Source of the DNA: Candidatus Cloacimonadota bacterium | Lineage (GTDB): Bacteria; Cloacimonadota; Cloacimonadia; Cloacimonadales; JAIOQZ01 | Reading direction: 5' to 3' | Assembly (NCBI GenBank): GCA_021108395.1 | Contig: JAIOQZ010000007.1 | Span: 1 to 47,205 of the forward strand | Length of the DNA: 47,205 bases | Part shown: positions 1 to 8,752 of the stretch, piece by piece | How the letters are laid out: each line of letters starts with the position of its first letter | How positions within the stretch are numbered: position 1 is the stretch's first letter | Notes under the pieces: generated by a model | The model's database searches: none | What the model was told of the DNA's origin: nothing | The model's input: the letters and a program-made list of their open reading frames with translations, nothing else | Program-made: the position numbers and the translations under genes

Positions 1-3000
1 GGGTTGAACGGGTTGGGATAGCAGCCGTGCAGGGCGAAGGACGCCGCAGGGACGCCAGGCTCACCAGTACCGGTGAACTCGAAGTCGGTGCCTTCGACCC
101 AGTTGGCGCCGAAGATGGTGGCGCTGTGATCGTAGATGGACACGTCGTCCAGTGAATCGCCATTGCCCTCGTTCATCGGCCAATAGCCCACTAGTCCAGC
201 TTCGTTGCCGCTGAGGCAACCGTCGATGGTTTCCCAGATGTCGGTCTGGCTGCGGGGCGTATTCCACAGGCGCACCTCATCGATGACACCGTCGAACCCA
301 CGGTTGAAGTCCTCATCGTTGCCGATGATGAGCGGGTTGGTGGCGTTGCTTTGCAGGCCGGTCTCAGGCTGGTTGACGAACTGCAGCTCCTGCTCGTGCC
401 CGTCGATGTAGATGTGGATGTCACCCATGCCGTTGTAGGTGAGGGCGATGTGCTGCCACTCGTCGAGGGTAATAGAGTTCTCGGGCGTGTAGGTGAAGCT
501 GATACCTCCGCCGGAGGGCCGCATGAAGAAGACCAGGCAGTGGTCGGGCAACACGCCGCCGCTCTCGTGGACGTACAGCGAGAAGGCTTCCTTGTGCAGG
601 ATGCGTCCATCGCCGCCATCACACCCCCATCCCGACGGATTTATCCATGCCTCGAGCGTGAGCATACTTTGCATGTTGAGTGAGTTGTCGGAGTTGATAT
701 GCGCCATCTGCTCCGGATTCCCAAAGGCGAGCGCGCTTTCGCCATCGAACACGCGCACACAGGCTTCGCGTTCGACGGTCTGTGTCTGATTGCCGTTGGT
801 GACGGTGAGTGTGACCGTGTAGTGCCCTGGCTCGGTGTAGAGATGCACGGGATTCTGGCTGGTGGCGTCAATTGTGCCGTCATTGTCAAAGTCCCATTCC
901 CAGCCGGTGGCCGGTGGATTGGCTACGGTGTGATCGAAGAAAGCAACCGTGTGCGGTGCATGGCCTGTGGCGGTCGAGACGTCGAAACCGCCACTGAACA
1001 CCGCAACGTCGAAGAAGTCGAGGATGCTATACAACACCTGGGCGCGGGTGTTGGGCATATCGCCATCAACGAGTTCGGCCAGGGCGTAGCTGAAGCAGAC
1101 GGTGTGCTGCCCCTGCGTGCCTGCATATTGTACGCCCACAGTGCCGTAGTCGGATTCATGGAACAGCGGCCAGGCTTCCACCATTGGTGTATAAGTGTCG
1201 ATGTACCAGCAATTTGATTGCGAACTACTCTCGAATGAAATGCCTTCCGCCAGCGAGCCGTCCTGTCCAGCAAGATGATTAATCGGGTTGGCGCTGAATG
1301 GGAAGCTGGCGTCGCTGAGGCCGAACAATTCCCAGAACTCCTGGTAGTTTGGCCAACCGAACATGGCCATGCCGCCAAACATAGTGCTCGACTCGATGTA
1401 GATGTTGCCGCCGCTGAAGGTGTATTCGTAGATGGCGTTGCCCATTATCTCGTCGGGGATGATGCCGGAGTTGCCCTGTTGGCCGATATTGCCCAGCGAG
1501 AGGAACACCGAATCGAAGCCGATGAGAGAGCTGGGAACGTTGTTGGAATAGACAGCGTCGATGCCGAGATCGACGAGAAAATCGCGTATCCAGGCGCCAC
1601 TGTAGTCCGTGCCGCCCTCGGCGCCCTCGAAAACGAACACGCCGGCGTTCACAGAGATGAAGTTCTGCTTGGTGACAGTGTCGCTGTAGTCGCTCGATGA
1701 GGCTGTGAGCGAGACGGTGTACAGCCCTGCATCCGTGTATGTCCACAATGGGTTCTGGTCGTTCGAGTCGATTGTGCCGTCGTTGTCGAAGTCCCATTCC
1801 CAAGAGACTACTGGGCCTGGATAGGCGAAGGTGAGGTCGGCGAACTGCACGGTGAGAGGCCCTGGTCCACCGGTTACATCGGCGGTGAACTCGGCCATTA
1901 CCGGGCTGTCGATGTAGCCGCGCTGCTGGAACACATCGGCGATGATGCTGTAGTGGTCGCCGTTATAGAGGTCGAGGTCGGCCTGAAGCACGGCGAAGGC
2001 GGCGTCTTGCTGATCTGCGGTAAAGCCGGTCATCGAGATGCCTTCCCACATGTCGCGGTCGCTGGGCGTGCGGCCGATGAGGTCGTAGATGCTCATCATC
2101 GAGCTGGACCATAGCTGGCCATCATGGTGCACTTGGCCGTTGAGCGCTTCGGGGTAATGGCCGGCGAAGTTGGTGACGCGCAGGCAGTTGCCGCCAATGG
2201 CCGGCTGAAGCCCCCACTGGCCGAACCAGTCGTATTGCGGATGGCCCGGCGGGTAACAACCGAAAGAGCGCGTGTGGCTCTGAGCCCAGTAGTCGGCGAT
2301 GCCTTCCGACAGCCCTTCGTTTTGCGACAGGCCGCCATATGTGATCCAGTCGTGGATGGCATGTCCCATTTCATGGCGGATGATGGCGGTGTCCTCGCCT
2401 GCGTCAACGGCCGCTGCGGGGCTGCCGAAGGCAATGTGGCCGCCACCCATGCTGTAATAGGCGTTCGCGGCGCCATCCAGGGCGTGTGGATCGAAATGAA
2501 CGCCACCCTCATACTGGTATGGCATTACATTGAAGCCCAGCACATAGTTGAGGTAGCGCATCGTATCGTCAACATGATAATAGACGTTTACGGCCTCGAA
2601 CGTGGTGTGAGAGCGTGTGTAGTAGTATTCAAGGCTGTCCTGCTCGTGCAGCCCCGTGTAGGGGGCTTCGATGTCGATGATCGCGGCGAACAGGCCATCG
2701 AGATAGTATGTGCCGTTCAGCTCGATGATGTCGCGGATGGGCAGTTCTTGCAGATGCGCGGTGAGCGAGTCGCTGTCGGCGTCGCCGTTGTCCTCGAATC
2801 CAGGGTCGCCATAATGCGCGGCGGCATCGGTGATGGGGCATGGATCGAACACCCAGCCGATACCATCGATGTACAGCGATAAGTCCTCGACACGGAATAT
2901 CTCGCCGGTTATCGCATCGACCAGCGCTTCCCAGTCGCCGATGAGCGTGTCGCCGGCGGTGAGGCGCACCTGCCATGCCAGCCGGTGCGGTGCGCTGTGG

Positions 3001-3539
3001 GCATACACCACCTGGCGGACTTCGCGGTGCAGCGCTTCACCGGGCAACCCGAGATAGTTACGGACGGCCGCTTCGGCAGTCTCTGCCGACACGACGGCCT
3101 TGGTCTCGGAGAGCAGCGCTCGGCGAACGCCATTGCTCACGAAGACAACCTCGTGATTGCGGTTGATGCTGATGACGGTGCGTCCGCGCCAGACCGGAAC
3201 GCCAGAATGGGTCTGCTCGAGATGAACACGCCAACCCCCAGGCGTTTCCATCGTGCGCAGGAAGGTCAAGTTGTCGGGCGAGGAGAGGCCAAGCCGACGA
3301 TAATGCTCGCGTAGGTAGTTTGCGGCCATATCGGTAGCGTCGATGCCTTGCACCGGTGTGCGCTGCATGTAAAGCGCCGCCGGAATGCCGGTATCGATAT
3401 CCACGCGGGCGTGGCCACGAACTTCGGTACGAGCGGATTCATCGGGAATGCGTTCGAGTTGCTGGTTGACCGCCGGTTTCACGGCGGTCAGGCCGACCAG
3501 AACAGCCAGGCTTAGAATCAATAGCAGAGATTTCTTCAT
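1..3539 (-). CDS. Secreted FTP-domain zinc metalloprotease (M36-like) with PKD and LamG domains, 3' end cut by window
   Basis: The reading frame is open from an ATG at 3539 to the window edge, giving 1179 residues without a stop. A signal peptide (MKKSLLLILSLAVLVG) is followed by an FTP-like propeptide. The zinc site is HEMGH at residues 389-393, with the third ligand probably Glu412 in NEGLSEGIADYWA, which resembles the fungalysin (M36) arrangement. Downstream are a PKD domain (about 545-615, WEWDFDNDG), a Rossmann-like stretch (about 625-835, FDSVFLSLGNIG) possibly of the glutamine amidotransferase/ThuA type, a second PKD (about 840-915), and a LamG/concanavalin-like domain (about 930-1150, EAWINPSGWG, WQHIALTYNG). 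The last visible residues, CYPNPFN, begin a PNPFNP-type sorting/FlgD-like module. The shine-dalgarno is AAGGAAG upstream of the ATG. Inferred role: extracellular protein degradation after export through the outer membrane. The family subtype is my judgement. Confidence 0.85.
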   Translation of the reverse strand, partial: MKKSLLLILSLAVLVGLTAVKPAVNQQLERIPDESARTEVRGHARVDIDTGIPAALYMQRTPVQGIDATDMAANYLREHYRRLGLSSPDNLTFLRTMETPGGWRVHLEQTHSGVPVWRGRTVISINRNHEVVFVSNGVRRALLSETKAVVSAETAEAAVRNYLGLPGEALHREVRQVVYAHSAPHRLAWQVRLTAGDTLIGDWEALVDAITGEIFRVEDLSLYIDGIGWVFDPCPITDAAAHYGDPGFEDNGDADSDSLTAHLQELPIRDIIELNGTYYLDGLFAAIIDIEAPYTGLHEQDSLEYYYTRSHTTFEAVNVYYHVDDTMRYLNYVLGFNVMPYQYEGGVHFDPHALDGAANAYYSMGGGHIAFGSPAAAVDAGEDTAIIRHEMGHAIHDWITYGGLSQNEGLSEGIADYWAQSHTRSFGCYPPGHPQYDWFGQWGLQPAIGGNCLRVTNFAGHYPEALNGQVHHDGQLWSSSMMSIYDLIGRTPSDRDMWEGISMTGFTADQQDAAFAVLQADLDLYNGDHYSIIADVFQQRGYIDSPVMAEFTADVTGGPGPLTVQFADLTFAYPGPVVSWEWDFDNDGTIDSNDQNPLWTYTDAGLYTVSLTASSSDYSDTVTKQNFISVNAGVFVFEGAEGGTDYSGAWIRDFLVDLGIDAVYSNNVPSSLIGFDSVFLSLGNIGQQGNSGIIPDEIMGNAIYEYTFSGGNIYIESSTMFGGMAMFGWPNYQEFWELFGLSDASFPFSANPINHLAGQDGSLAEGISFESSSQSNCWYIDTYTPMVEAWPLFHESDYGTVGVQYAGTQGQHTVCFSYALAELVDGDMPNTRAQVLYSILDFFDVAVFSGGFDVSTATGHAPHTVAFFDHTVANPPATGWEWDFDNDGTIDATSQNPVHLYTEPGHYTVTLTVTNGNQTQTVEREACVRVFDGESALAFGNPEQMAHINSDNSLNMQSMLTLEAWINPSGWGCDGGDGRILHKEAFSLYVHESGGVLPDHCLVFFMRPSGGGISFTYTPENSITLDEWQHIALTYNGMGDIHIYIDGHEQELQFVNQPETGLQSNATNPLIIGNDEDFNRGFDGVIDEVRLWNTPRSQTDIWETIDGCLSGNEAGLVGYWPMNEGNGDSLDDVSIYDHSATIFGANWVEGTDFEFTGTGEPGVPAASFALHGCYPNPFN

Positions 3540-3697
3540 ACTTCACTTCCTTTCCTTATCCCCATGTCTTCAATATTGCACAATTGCAATCGATACTCCC
3601 CATTCAATCATATCTTTTATACAGATTGTAAGTTGCTGCTATTATCTCTCAAATGTCAAGCTAAGGATTCCTGAAAATGAAATGTGGACGAAAAACA

Positions 3698-3726
3698 TTG
3701 CCAACCCGCGAAATATCCTGTACTAT
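3698..3726 (+). promoter_or_regulatory. Sigma70-type promoter for the 28-residue-repeat protein gene
   Basis: TTGCCA (3698-3703) and TACTAT (3721-3726) are separated by 17 bases. This predicts a start near 3733, just ahead of the AGGAGG ribosome binding site (3748-3753) and the ATG at 3759. It lies in the divergent gap with the metalloprotease gene, which also carries a dyad, TTGCACAATTGCAA, at about 3575-3588. Confidence 0.55.
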
Positions 3727-3758
3727 GGCCATATTGTGAAATACATCAGGAGGAACCG

Positions 3759-5003
3759 ATGAAACACATACTGCTTTTTGTGATGATATGCCTCATTACC
3801 GGAGTGAATGCGCTTGATTATAACGAGGCTATCCGGCAACTCGAACGCCAGGACGAAATCATGGAACAGTTGATCCTTACCCAAACTGTCGGTCGGGGGC
3901 AGTATCTCCCGGCGTACCACGAAATCTATCCCGTCAGCATTGGATTGTATCACATATATGATGGATACGGAATCTCCCATGCCACTATCGAAGAGTGGGA
4001 TGGCACTCAGTGGGTGCATGTGGGTGATATGTACATCAGCTATGAGAGCGGCCAGATGGTCGAAATCGTGGTGCCGATGGACGAGACGCAGATGCGATGT
4101 CAGTTCACCTGGGAAGACGAACATATTGTTGAAGCGTCGCAGCAAATGTATATACAGGATGAGTGGGAGAATTTCTGTCTCGAGACCTACACCTATGAGG
4201 GCGACAACCTGACCTTCGGTATGCGTGAGATATACATAAGCGGCTTCTGGGTGGAAACGCAACGGGCAACGTGGACCTACAGCGGAACACAAGTGATCGA
4301 AGCGCTCATGGAGATAAACCAGGTGACTCACTGGGAGAACGACATGATGGTTAACGTCACCTGGAGCCGCGACAACATCACCCAGGTCTATATCGAGTGG
4401 TGGGATAGCAACGCCTGGCAACCAGACTCTCGCAACGCCTATACCTACAATGGCGACGGTAACTGCCTCACCGACATCGAAGAGGAGTACATGAACGGGT
4501 GGGAGCTGGATTATCGCGACACCTTCACCTATGACGGTGCCCTTATGATGCATATTCTTGCTGAGGACTATGATGCAGGGGCATGGGAGAACCATGATCA
4601 GACTTTTCTAACCTACAGCGGAACCGATCTCCAGGAACAGCTTTCGCAGGAGTGGGATGACGCTCAGTGGGTGAACGAAGAGCGGTGGCTGTTTGAAAGC
4701 AGCGACATCGACGATGATGCCGTGATCCCGCGTGTCGGCCTCGATGCGTGGCCAAATCCGTTCAATCCCGAGGTGACGGTGAGCTTCTCGCTTGTTTTGC
4801 CGGGTCAGGCCGAAATGGCTGTGTACGACATTCGTGGCCGCCTGGTGCGCACACTGCACAGCGGCAGCACGCCGGCGGGCGAGCACAACCTCACCTGGAA
4901 CGGCACAGACACGAGCGGGGCGCCGGTCGCCTCTGGCGTATATCTGCTGCGACTGACAACCCCCCAGGGAACGCAGAGCCGCAAACTCACACTGCTGAAA
5001 TAG
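3759..5003 (+). CDS. Secreted repeat protein with C-terminal PNPFNP sorting/FlgD-like module
   Basis: 414 residues starting at the ATG preceded by AGGAGG; a longer in-frame start at 3684 lies upstream of the predicted promoter and was not used. A signal peptide (MKHILLFVMICLITGVNA) leads into a middle region made of seven 28-residue repeats in exact register (residues 109-304), plus one partial copy before them. Each repeat has a TY-x-G turn near position 10 and ends in Trp. The C-terminal ~85 residues (from WPNPFNPEV to SRKLTLLK) form the sorting/FlgD immunoglobulin-like module typical of FCB secreted proteins. No catalytic motif is visible. The repeats probably form a beta-rich solenoid on the cell surface. 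The gene is monocistronic, ending at a strong terminator. Confidence 0.85.
   Translation: MKHILLFVMICLITGVNALDYNEAIRQLERQDEIMEQLILTQTVGRGQYLPAYHEIYPVSIGLYHIYDGYGISHATIEEWDGTQWVHVGDMYISYESGQMVEIVVPMDETQMRCQFTWEDEHIVEASQQMYIQDEWENFCLETYTYEGDNLTFGMREIYISGFWVETQRATWTYSGTQVIEALMEINQVTHWENDMMVNVTWSRDNITQVYIEWWDSNAWQPDSRNAYTYNGDGNCLTDIEEEYMNGWELDYRDTFTYDGALMMHILAEDYDAGAWENHDQTFLTYSGTDLQEQLSQEWDDAQWVNEERWLFESSDIDDDAVIPRVGLDAWPNPFNPEVTVSFSLVLPGQAEMAVYDIRGRLVRTLHSGSTPAGEHNLTWNGTDTSGAPVASGVYLLRLTTPQGTQSRKLTLLK
4083..4670 (+). repeat. Seven diverged 84-bp (28-codon) tandem coding repeats
   Basis: Seven consecutive 28-codon units with no indels. Each unit ends in Trp (GFW, THW, NAW, NGW, GAW, AQW) and has TY or TW at positions 9-10. 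DNA identity between units is low, so the repeats are old and held by selection at protein level. A partial unit precedes them from about 4014. Confidence 0.8.
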
Positions 5004-5013
5004 AGAAGATTTG

Positions 5014-5044
5014 AAAAAAAGCCGGCTGTATGTCGGCTTTTTTT
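5014..5044 (+). terminator. Intrinsic terminator after the repeat protein gene
   Basis: An 11-bp perfect stem AAAAAAAGCCG / CGGCTTTTTTT with a 9-base loop, 10 bases after the stop codon. The T-run forms part of the stem, so it could also act on the opposite strand. Confidence 0.85.
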
Positions 5045-5103
5045 CTTGCCTCTTGAAGCTGAGGGATTAACTTAATAAAAACTTGCGACAACGAGGGATA
5101 CTA

Positions 5104-5553
5104 ATGCCAGAGCAAACTACCAGAGCGCCAAATGAGAATTTCCCCATCCTGTTTGTGGATGACGACCCTACATCGCACAAAATCGTGCAGGCTCAACTGG
5201 TCGACTGGAATATCGTCTATGCCTTCTCTGCCGAAGAAGCGCTGGACATCCTGAGCCGCGAGAATATCCTCATCGTCATCACCGACATCGCCATGCCGGG
5301 CATGAATGGTATCGAGCTGTTGCGACGCATCAAACGCACAAATGGCGCCATCCAGGTTATCATCATCACCGCCACGCTCGATATGGACAATCTGATACAT
5401 GCGCTCGAAGCCGGCGCCAATGATTTCCTGCTGAAACCGCTGAGAAGGGAAAACCTGCTACAGGCAATCGTAAACACCCTTCAGAAGACCAGGCGGTGGA
5501 AAAAGGTCATGAGCGAGCTGTTTGAAAAGCGTCGGCAAGAGCAAAAATCGTAA
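5104..5553 (+). CDS. Stand-alone response regulator receiver (CheY-like)
   Basis: 149 residues. The ATG at 5104 follows GAGGGA by 5 bases; an upstream TTG at 5083 is less likely. A single receiver domain has the acidic cluster D19-D20-D21, the phospho-acceptor D61 in ITDIAMPG, the switch Thr89 in IITAT and the conserved K111 in LLKPL. The final ~30 residues are a charged helix (KKVMSELFEKRRQEQ) with no DNA-binding or enzymatic output domain. Such proteins act by protein-protein contact or phosphotransfer; the partner kinase is not in the window. It ends 3 bp from the convergent peptidase gene. Confidence 0.9.
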   Translation: MPEQTTRAPNENFPILFVDDDPTSHKIVQAQLVDWNIVYAFSAEEALDILSRENILIVITDIAMPGMNGIELLRRIKRTNGAIQVIIITATLDMDNLIHALEAGANDFLLKPLRRENLLQAIVNTLQKTRRWKKVMSELFEKRRQEQKS

Positions 5554-5556
5554 CGG

Positions 5557-6456
5557 TTACTCCTCGCTTTCGACTTCTTCCTCGAGCGCCCATTGCCGTC
5601 GCGTTCGTCTGTTGCGCCACTTGCCGCGCAGCCAGCCGACAAGCAACAGCAGCGGAAAGACGCTCCACAAGAACGATGACGACGCCAGAATCATTTCCCA
5701 GCCCACCTTTTTTTTCAGCCAGCTTTCCAGCTCCCTGCTGAATCCCTCTGTGGTGACGCCCATAGCCAGCGCGAGGGCGTTGTTGAAGCGTCCCCCGTTG
5801 CGCGGAGCTTCGTCCCACAATATAAAAAACTCCTGACGATGCTGCGTGTAAAAAAAATGCACAGCCAGGGCGCTCTTTGTGTAGAACAACTCCCACGAGA
5901 CAGCCTGCTGCGGATAGCTGTTCATGTTCGGCAATATCAGCCGATTGCCCAGCATGGTGTCGAAGGCGTAGCGGGCGCTTCGCTCCAGGCTCACACCCTC
6001 GGAGAAATACACCGCCATCCCCTCGTGAAACCACAGCGGGGCATCGCGCCAATAGTGGTCCACATAGGCGTGAATGTATTCGTGCAGCAGGATTGTGCCC
6101 AGTTGGCGCACCTGGCGCAGATCGCCTGGGTGACGCACATAGACGGTGCGGCTGCGGCGGTTGTAATGCGCCTGGCTGAATTCGAGCACACCGCCGGAAT
6201 CGCGCACCAGACGCTGGTATTCGGTGTGGTTGGCAGCAACGACGATGCGTAGCGGAAAACTTGTGTACAGGCCAATCCGTTTCTGGAAATCGTCGATGAG
6301 CGGTTGCAGGTTTTGACCAATGGCAACGGCGAGCAGGCTGTCATCCGCAGCGGCTTCGACAAGCAGGTTGTCGGTGCGAACACGCACAACATCGGCGCCG
6401 GCAAGCGCCACGATGACACACAGCGCAAAAACTACAAGCAACTGCAGGCGGTGCAT
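5557..6456 (-). CDS. Membrane-anchored peptidase MA-family zinc protease
   Basis: 299 residues with an N-terminal signal sequence (LQLLVVFALCVIVALAGA). The gluzincin motif HEYIH is at residues 125-129, with the likely third ligand Glu145 in WFHEGMAVYFS, the pattern of the peptidase MA-like superfamily. A hydrophobic segment at about 255-276 (FLWSVFPLLLLVGWL) is followed by a basic then acidic cytoplasmic tail (KWRNRRTRRQWALEEEVESEE). The catalytic domain should therefore face the periplasm, tethered by a C-terminal helix. It is the last gene of the leftward operon, 7 bp after the receiver gene. Substrate unknown. The larger protein at 15293-18301 begins with the same kind of domain. Confidence 0.85.
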   Translation of the reverse strand: MHRLQLLVVFALCVIVALAGADVVRVRTDNLLVEAAADDSLLAVAIGQNLQPLIDDFQKRIGLYTSFPLRIVVAANHTEYQRLVRDSGGVLEFSQAHYNRRSRTVYVRHPGDLRQVRQLGTILLHEYIHAYVDHYWRDAPLWFHEGMAVYFSEGVSLERSARYAFDTMLGNRLILPNMNSYPQQAVSWELFYTKSALAVHFFYTQHRQEFFILWDEAPRNGGRFNNALALAMGVTTEGFSRELESWLKKKVGWEMILASSSFLWSVFPLLLLVGWLRGKWRNRRTRRQWALEEEVESEE

Positions 6457-6463
6457 TCGCGCC

Positions 6464-6835
6464 TCACTCGCCCCTTGTAAGGCGCTCTATGAGAGAGGCG
6501 AGATCGTCGGTTTCAAAGGGTTTGTAGAGTATGTGCTGCAAACCCTCCTGGCGGGCTTTCACCACCGTGTGATTGGGGTCGTAGCCAAAGCCGGTCATCA
6601 TGATGATGGGCAGCGTTTCATCGAGTTCGAGGCTGCGCCGGTATAGCTCGAAGCCGTCCATATCGGGCATGGCGATGTCGGTGAGCAGGATGTCCACCTC
6701 GTTGCGCATGACATGCTGCAACGCGGTGTACCCCGAGTTCTCCGTTCGCACCTCGAACCCGCGATCCTCGAGCTCGAGCCGCAAGAAATCGGTCACCTCT
6801 GTTTCGTCGTCAACAACAAGGACAATCAGACCCAT
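6464..6835 (-). CDS. Stand-alone response regulator receiver (CheY-like)
   Basis: 123 residues, essentially one receiver domain: D9-D10 acidic pair, phospho-acceptor D53 in LLTDIAMPD, Thr81 in MMTGFG, and K105 in LYKPF. There is no output domain. Its start overlaps the end of purC by 10 bp and its stop lies 7 bp before the peptidase gene, so translation is probably coupled. It differs clearly in sequence from the receiver at 5104-5553 and is not a recent duplicate. Pairing with the downstream anchored peptidase is suggested only by position. Confidence 0.9.
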   Translation of the reverse strand: MGLIVLVVDDETEVTDFLRLELEDRGFEVRTENSGYTALQHVMRNEVDILLTDIAMPDMDGFELYRRSLELDETLPIIMMTGFGYDPNHTVVKARQEGLQHILYKPFETDDLASLIERLTRGE

Positions 6836-7743
6836 GTTTTGGCGTCCGAACCGGCAATGGCTTTGTATGCGGCGTAATACTTCTCGAATGTCCGCTCAAT
6901 CACCTCGGTGGGCAATCGTGGCGCGGGTGGCTGCTTGTTCCAGCCTGCCTGTGTGAGGTAGTCGCGCACATATTGCTTGTCAAAGCTCTTCTGCGAGCGG
7001 CCCTGCTGGTAGTCGGCGGCGTCCCAGAAGCGCGAAGAGTCGGGAGTGAGCAGTTCGTCGATGAGCACGACCTGCCCGTCCAATGTGCCAAACTCGAACT
7101 TGCTGTCGGCAAGCACGATGCCCCGCTTGGCAAGGAAGTCGTGGCCGAAGCGGTACAGCGCCAGGCTCGTGTGGCGCAGCTTTTCGGCCAACCAGATATC
7201 CATGTGACGTTTCATCGTGGCGTATGATATGTTCTCGTCGTGGCCTTCGGTGGCTTTGGTGCTGGGCGTGAACAGCGGTGATGCGAACGCCTGGCTTTCG
7301 ACGAGGCCCGCTGCCATTTTCTCGCCGTTCACGGTACCGTGCTTACCATATTCGCCCCAGGCCGAGCCGGTGATGTAGCCGCGTGCAATGCACTCGAACG
7401 GCACGACGCGAGTTTTGCGCACCAGCATACTGCGATCTTCCAGTTCGGCGGCAAAGGCTTGCAGTGGCGACGGGTAGTCGGCCACGTCGGCGGAGATGAA
7501 ATGGTTGGGAATGATGTCGGCGGTGAGCTGAAAGAACAGCGCCGAAATCTGGTTGAGCACCTTGCCTTTGTTCGGGATGATGTCTTCAAAAACGACATCG
7601 AAAGCCGAGATGCGATCTGAGGTGACGATGAGCAGCGTGTCGCCCAGGTCATAGATGTCGCGCACCTTGCCCCTGTGGTGTGCCTGAACGATGTCGAGAG
7701 CGGCCAGTTTGTCAGTCAAGCTGTCGAGGTCACGAGTCGGCAT
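6826..7743 (-). CDS. purC: Phosphoribosylaminoimidazole-succinocarboxamide synthase (SAICAR synthetase)
   Basis: 305 residues, the longer (yeast ADE1-like) form of the enzyme that joins aspartate to CAIR with ATP in purine synthesis. Recognisable segments are the N-terminal HHRGKVRDIYDLG and SDRISAFDVVF, then RKTRVVPFECIARGYITGS, FTPSTKATEGHDENI and LADSKFEFG near the nucleotide and CAIR sites. The start at 7743 has an AAGGGAG ribosome binding site and matches the family N-terminus; the frame is open for 59 codons upstream but those overlap the preceding gene. It overlaps the UvrC-like gene by 14 bp and the receiver gene by 10 bp. No other purine genes are nearby, so this copy is embedded in an unrelated operon. 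Confidence 0.97.
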   Translation of the reverse strand: MPTRDLDSLTDKLAALDIVQAHHRGKVRDIYDLGDTLLIVTSDRISAFDVVFEDIIPNKGKVLNQISALFFQLTADIIPNHFISADVADYPSPLQAFAAELEDRSMLVRKTRVVPFECIARGYITGSAWGEYGKHGTVNGEKMAAGLVESQAFASPLFTPSTKATEGHDENISYATMKRHMDIWLAEKLRHTSLALYRFGHDFLAKRGIVLADSKFEFGTLDGQVVLIDELLTPDSSRFWDAADYQQGRSQKSFDKQYVRDYLTQAGWNKQPPAPRLPTEVIERTFEKYYAAYKAIAGSDAKTWV

Positions 7744-8722
7744 GTGTGTCTCCCTTGAGTATTTCGGCGAACCGCTGCACAGAATTATCGCAGAGCGAGC
7801 GCACAAGGCCGGGTGTTTCCTCGCGCAGGGCGAGGTAAACGGCGCGGCGTTCGGCATACTGCGATTTATCGAATGCGAGGTATTCGCGGGCTGAGGGTTC
7901 GTGGGTTTCTGGGCGGCCAAGAATCTGAGTGCGTCCCTTTTCCTGCTGCACCCAGGCCAGTCGCCCGTTTTCTATGTGAATCAGTGAACTATCGCGCTCG
8001 ATAGTGGTATTCAATTGGTGGGTAGTGTGAAACATGCACAGCTTGTCGTAATAGGCGTCGAGTGCACGAATCTGGCGGTCGAGCAGGTCGGCGGCGGCGA
8101 AGTCGAGGTTGTCCATCTGCTTCTCGCGGGTTTCATGCAGCTCGTCGAGTAGCAGGAAATTGGGCTGTAACAGATAACGGAAAAAATAACTGATCCGCTC
8201 GGAGATAGACGACTCGACGCAGAAACCCAGACAGAGCTTGTCGGCAAGGCGTTCACAGGGGAACTTGTCGTCCTTGCAGGCTGGGGTCTGACGAAGGGCG
8301 GACAAGGTGGCTATCACATCGTGCAGATCGAAACGTGAAGTGAACGGCCCAACGTAATAGTAGTCCTCGATCGTGAATGACGAGACAGTTACATAAGGTG
8401 ACTGGTGAAAGCGAACGCCAAGATAGCAATGACCAGTGCTGGTGGGCAGGCGCGATTGCTCGACGGCGGTTACTTTGCACATGGCCACAGCCGCGTCGAG
8501 CAGGCTGCTGGTGGCGGCAAACTCGATGAAAGCGGTCTCGTCTCGCAGTTCGGCGGTGCGTTCCCGCATGGGGCCCAGCAGCTCGATAAGCTGCGCGGGG
8601 AGGTTGGTGGTGCAGTCGGCCAGCAGCAGGCTGTTGTCTTTGTCCCGCAGAAAGAACGCGCCGGCGCCCGCAGGCAATGCACTCAAATCATCTATTTTAC
8701 CCAGCCATTCAAGTCTTTTCAT
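7730..8722 (-). CDS. UvrC-like protein with degenerate GIY-YIG domain, retained Cys4 cluster and UVR motif
   Basis: 330 residues. It aligns by eye with the N-terminal part of UvrC: a GIY-YIG-like start (residues ~16-50), a wing matching YYYVGPFTS (122-129), four cysteines C149-x6-C156-x7-C164-x3-C168 in the place of the UvrC Fe-S ligands, and a UVR (UvrB/UvrC) helical motif at about 195-227 (MDNLDFAAADLLDRQI). The GIY-YIG tyrosines are replaced (GAFF, LLLADC) and the expected Arg and Glu are absent, so nuclease activity looks lost. There is no C-terminal RNase H-like or helix-hairpin-helix domain. It may be an accessory UvrB-binding protein. The call rests on motif order, not a search. Confidence 0.7.
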   Translation of the reverse strand: MKRLEWLGKIDDLSALPAGAGAFFLRDKDNSLLLADCTTNLPAQLIELLGPMRERTAELRDETAFIEFAATSSLLDAAVAMCKVTAVEQSRLPTSTGHCYLGVRFHQSPYVTVSSFTIEDYYYVGPFTSRFDLHDVIATLSALRQTPACKDDKFPCERLADKLCLGFCVESSISERISYFFRYLLQPNFLLLDELHETREKQMDNLDFAAADLLDRQIRALDAYYDKLCMFHTTHQLNTTIERDSSLIHIENGRLAWVQQEKGRTQILGRPETHEPSAREYLAFDKSQYAERRAVYLALREETPGLVRSLCDNSVQRFAEILKGDTHADS

Positions 8723-8752
8723 GTCCCTGTTTTCGTCACCTTACGCGACATG

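Noticed and set aside
3723-4595. 290-codon open frame on the minus strand
   Set aside because: Antisense to the 28-residue-repeat protein; its apparent His/Val repeats are only the reverse reading of the repeat.
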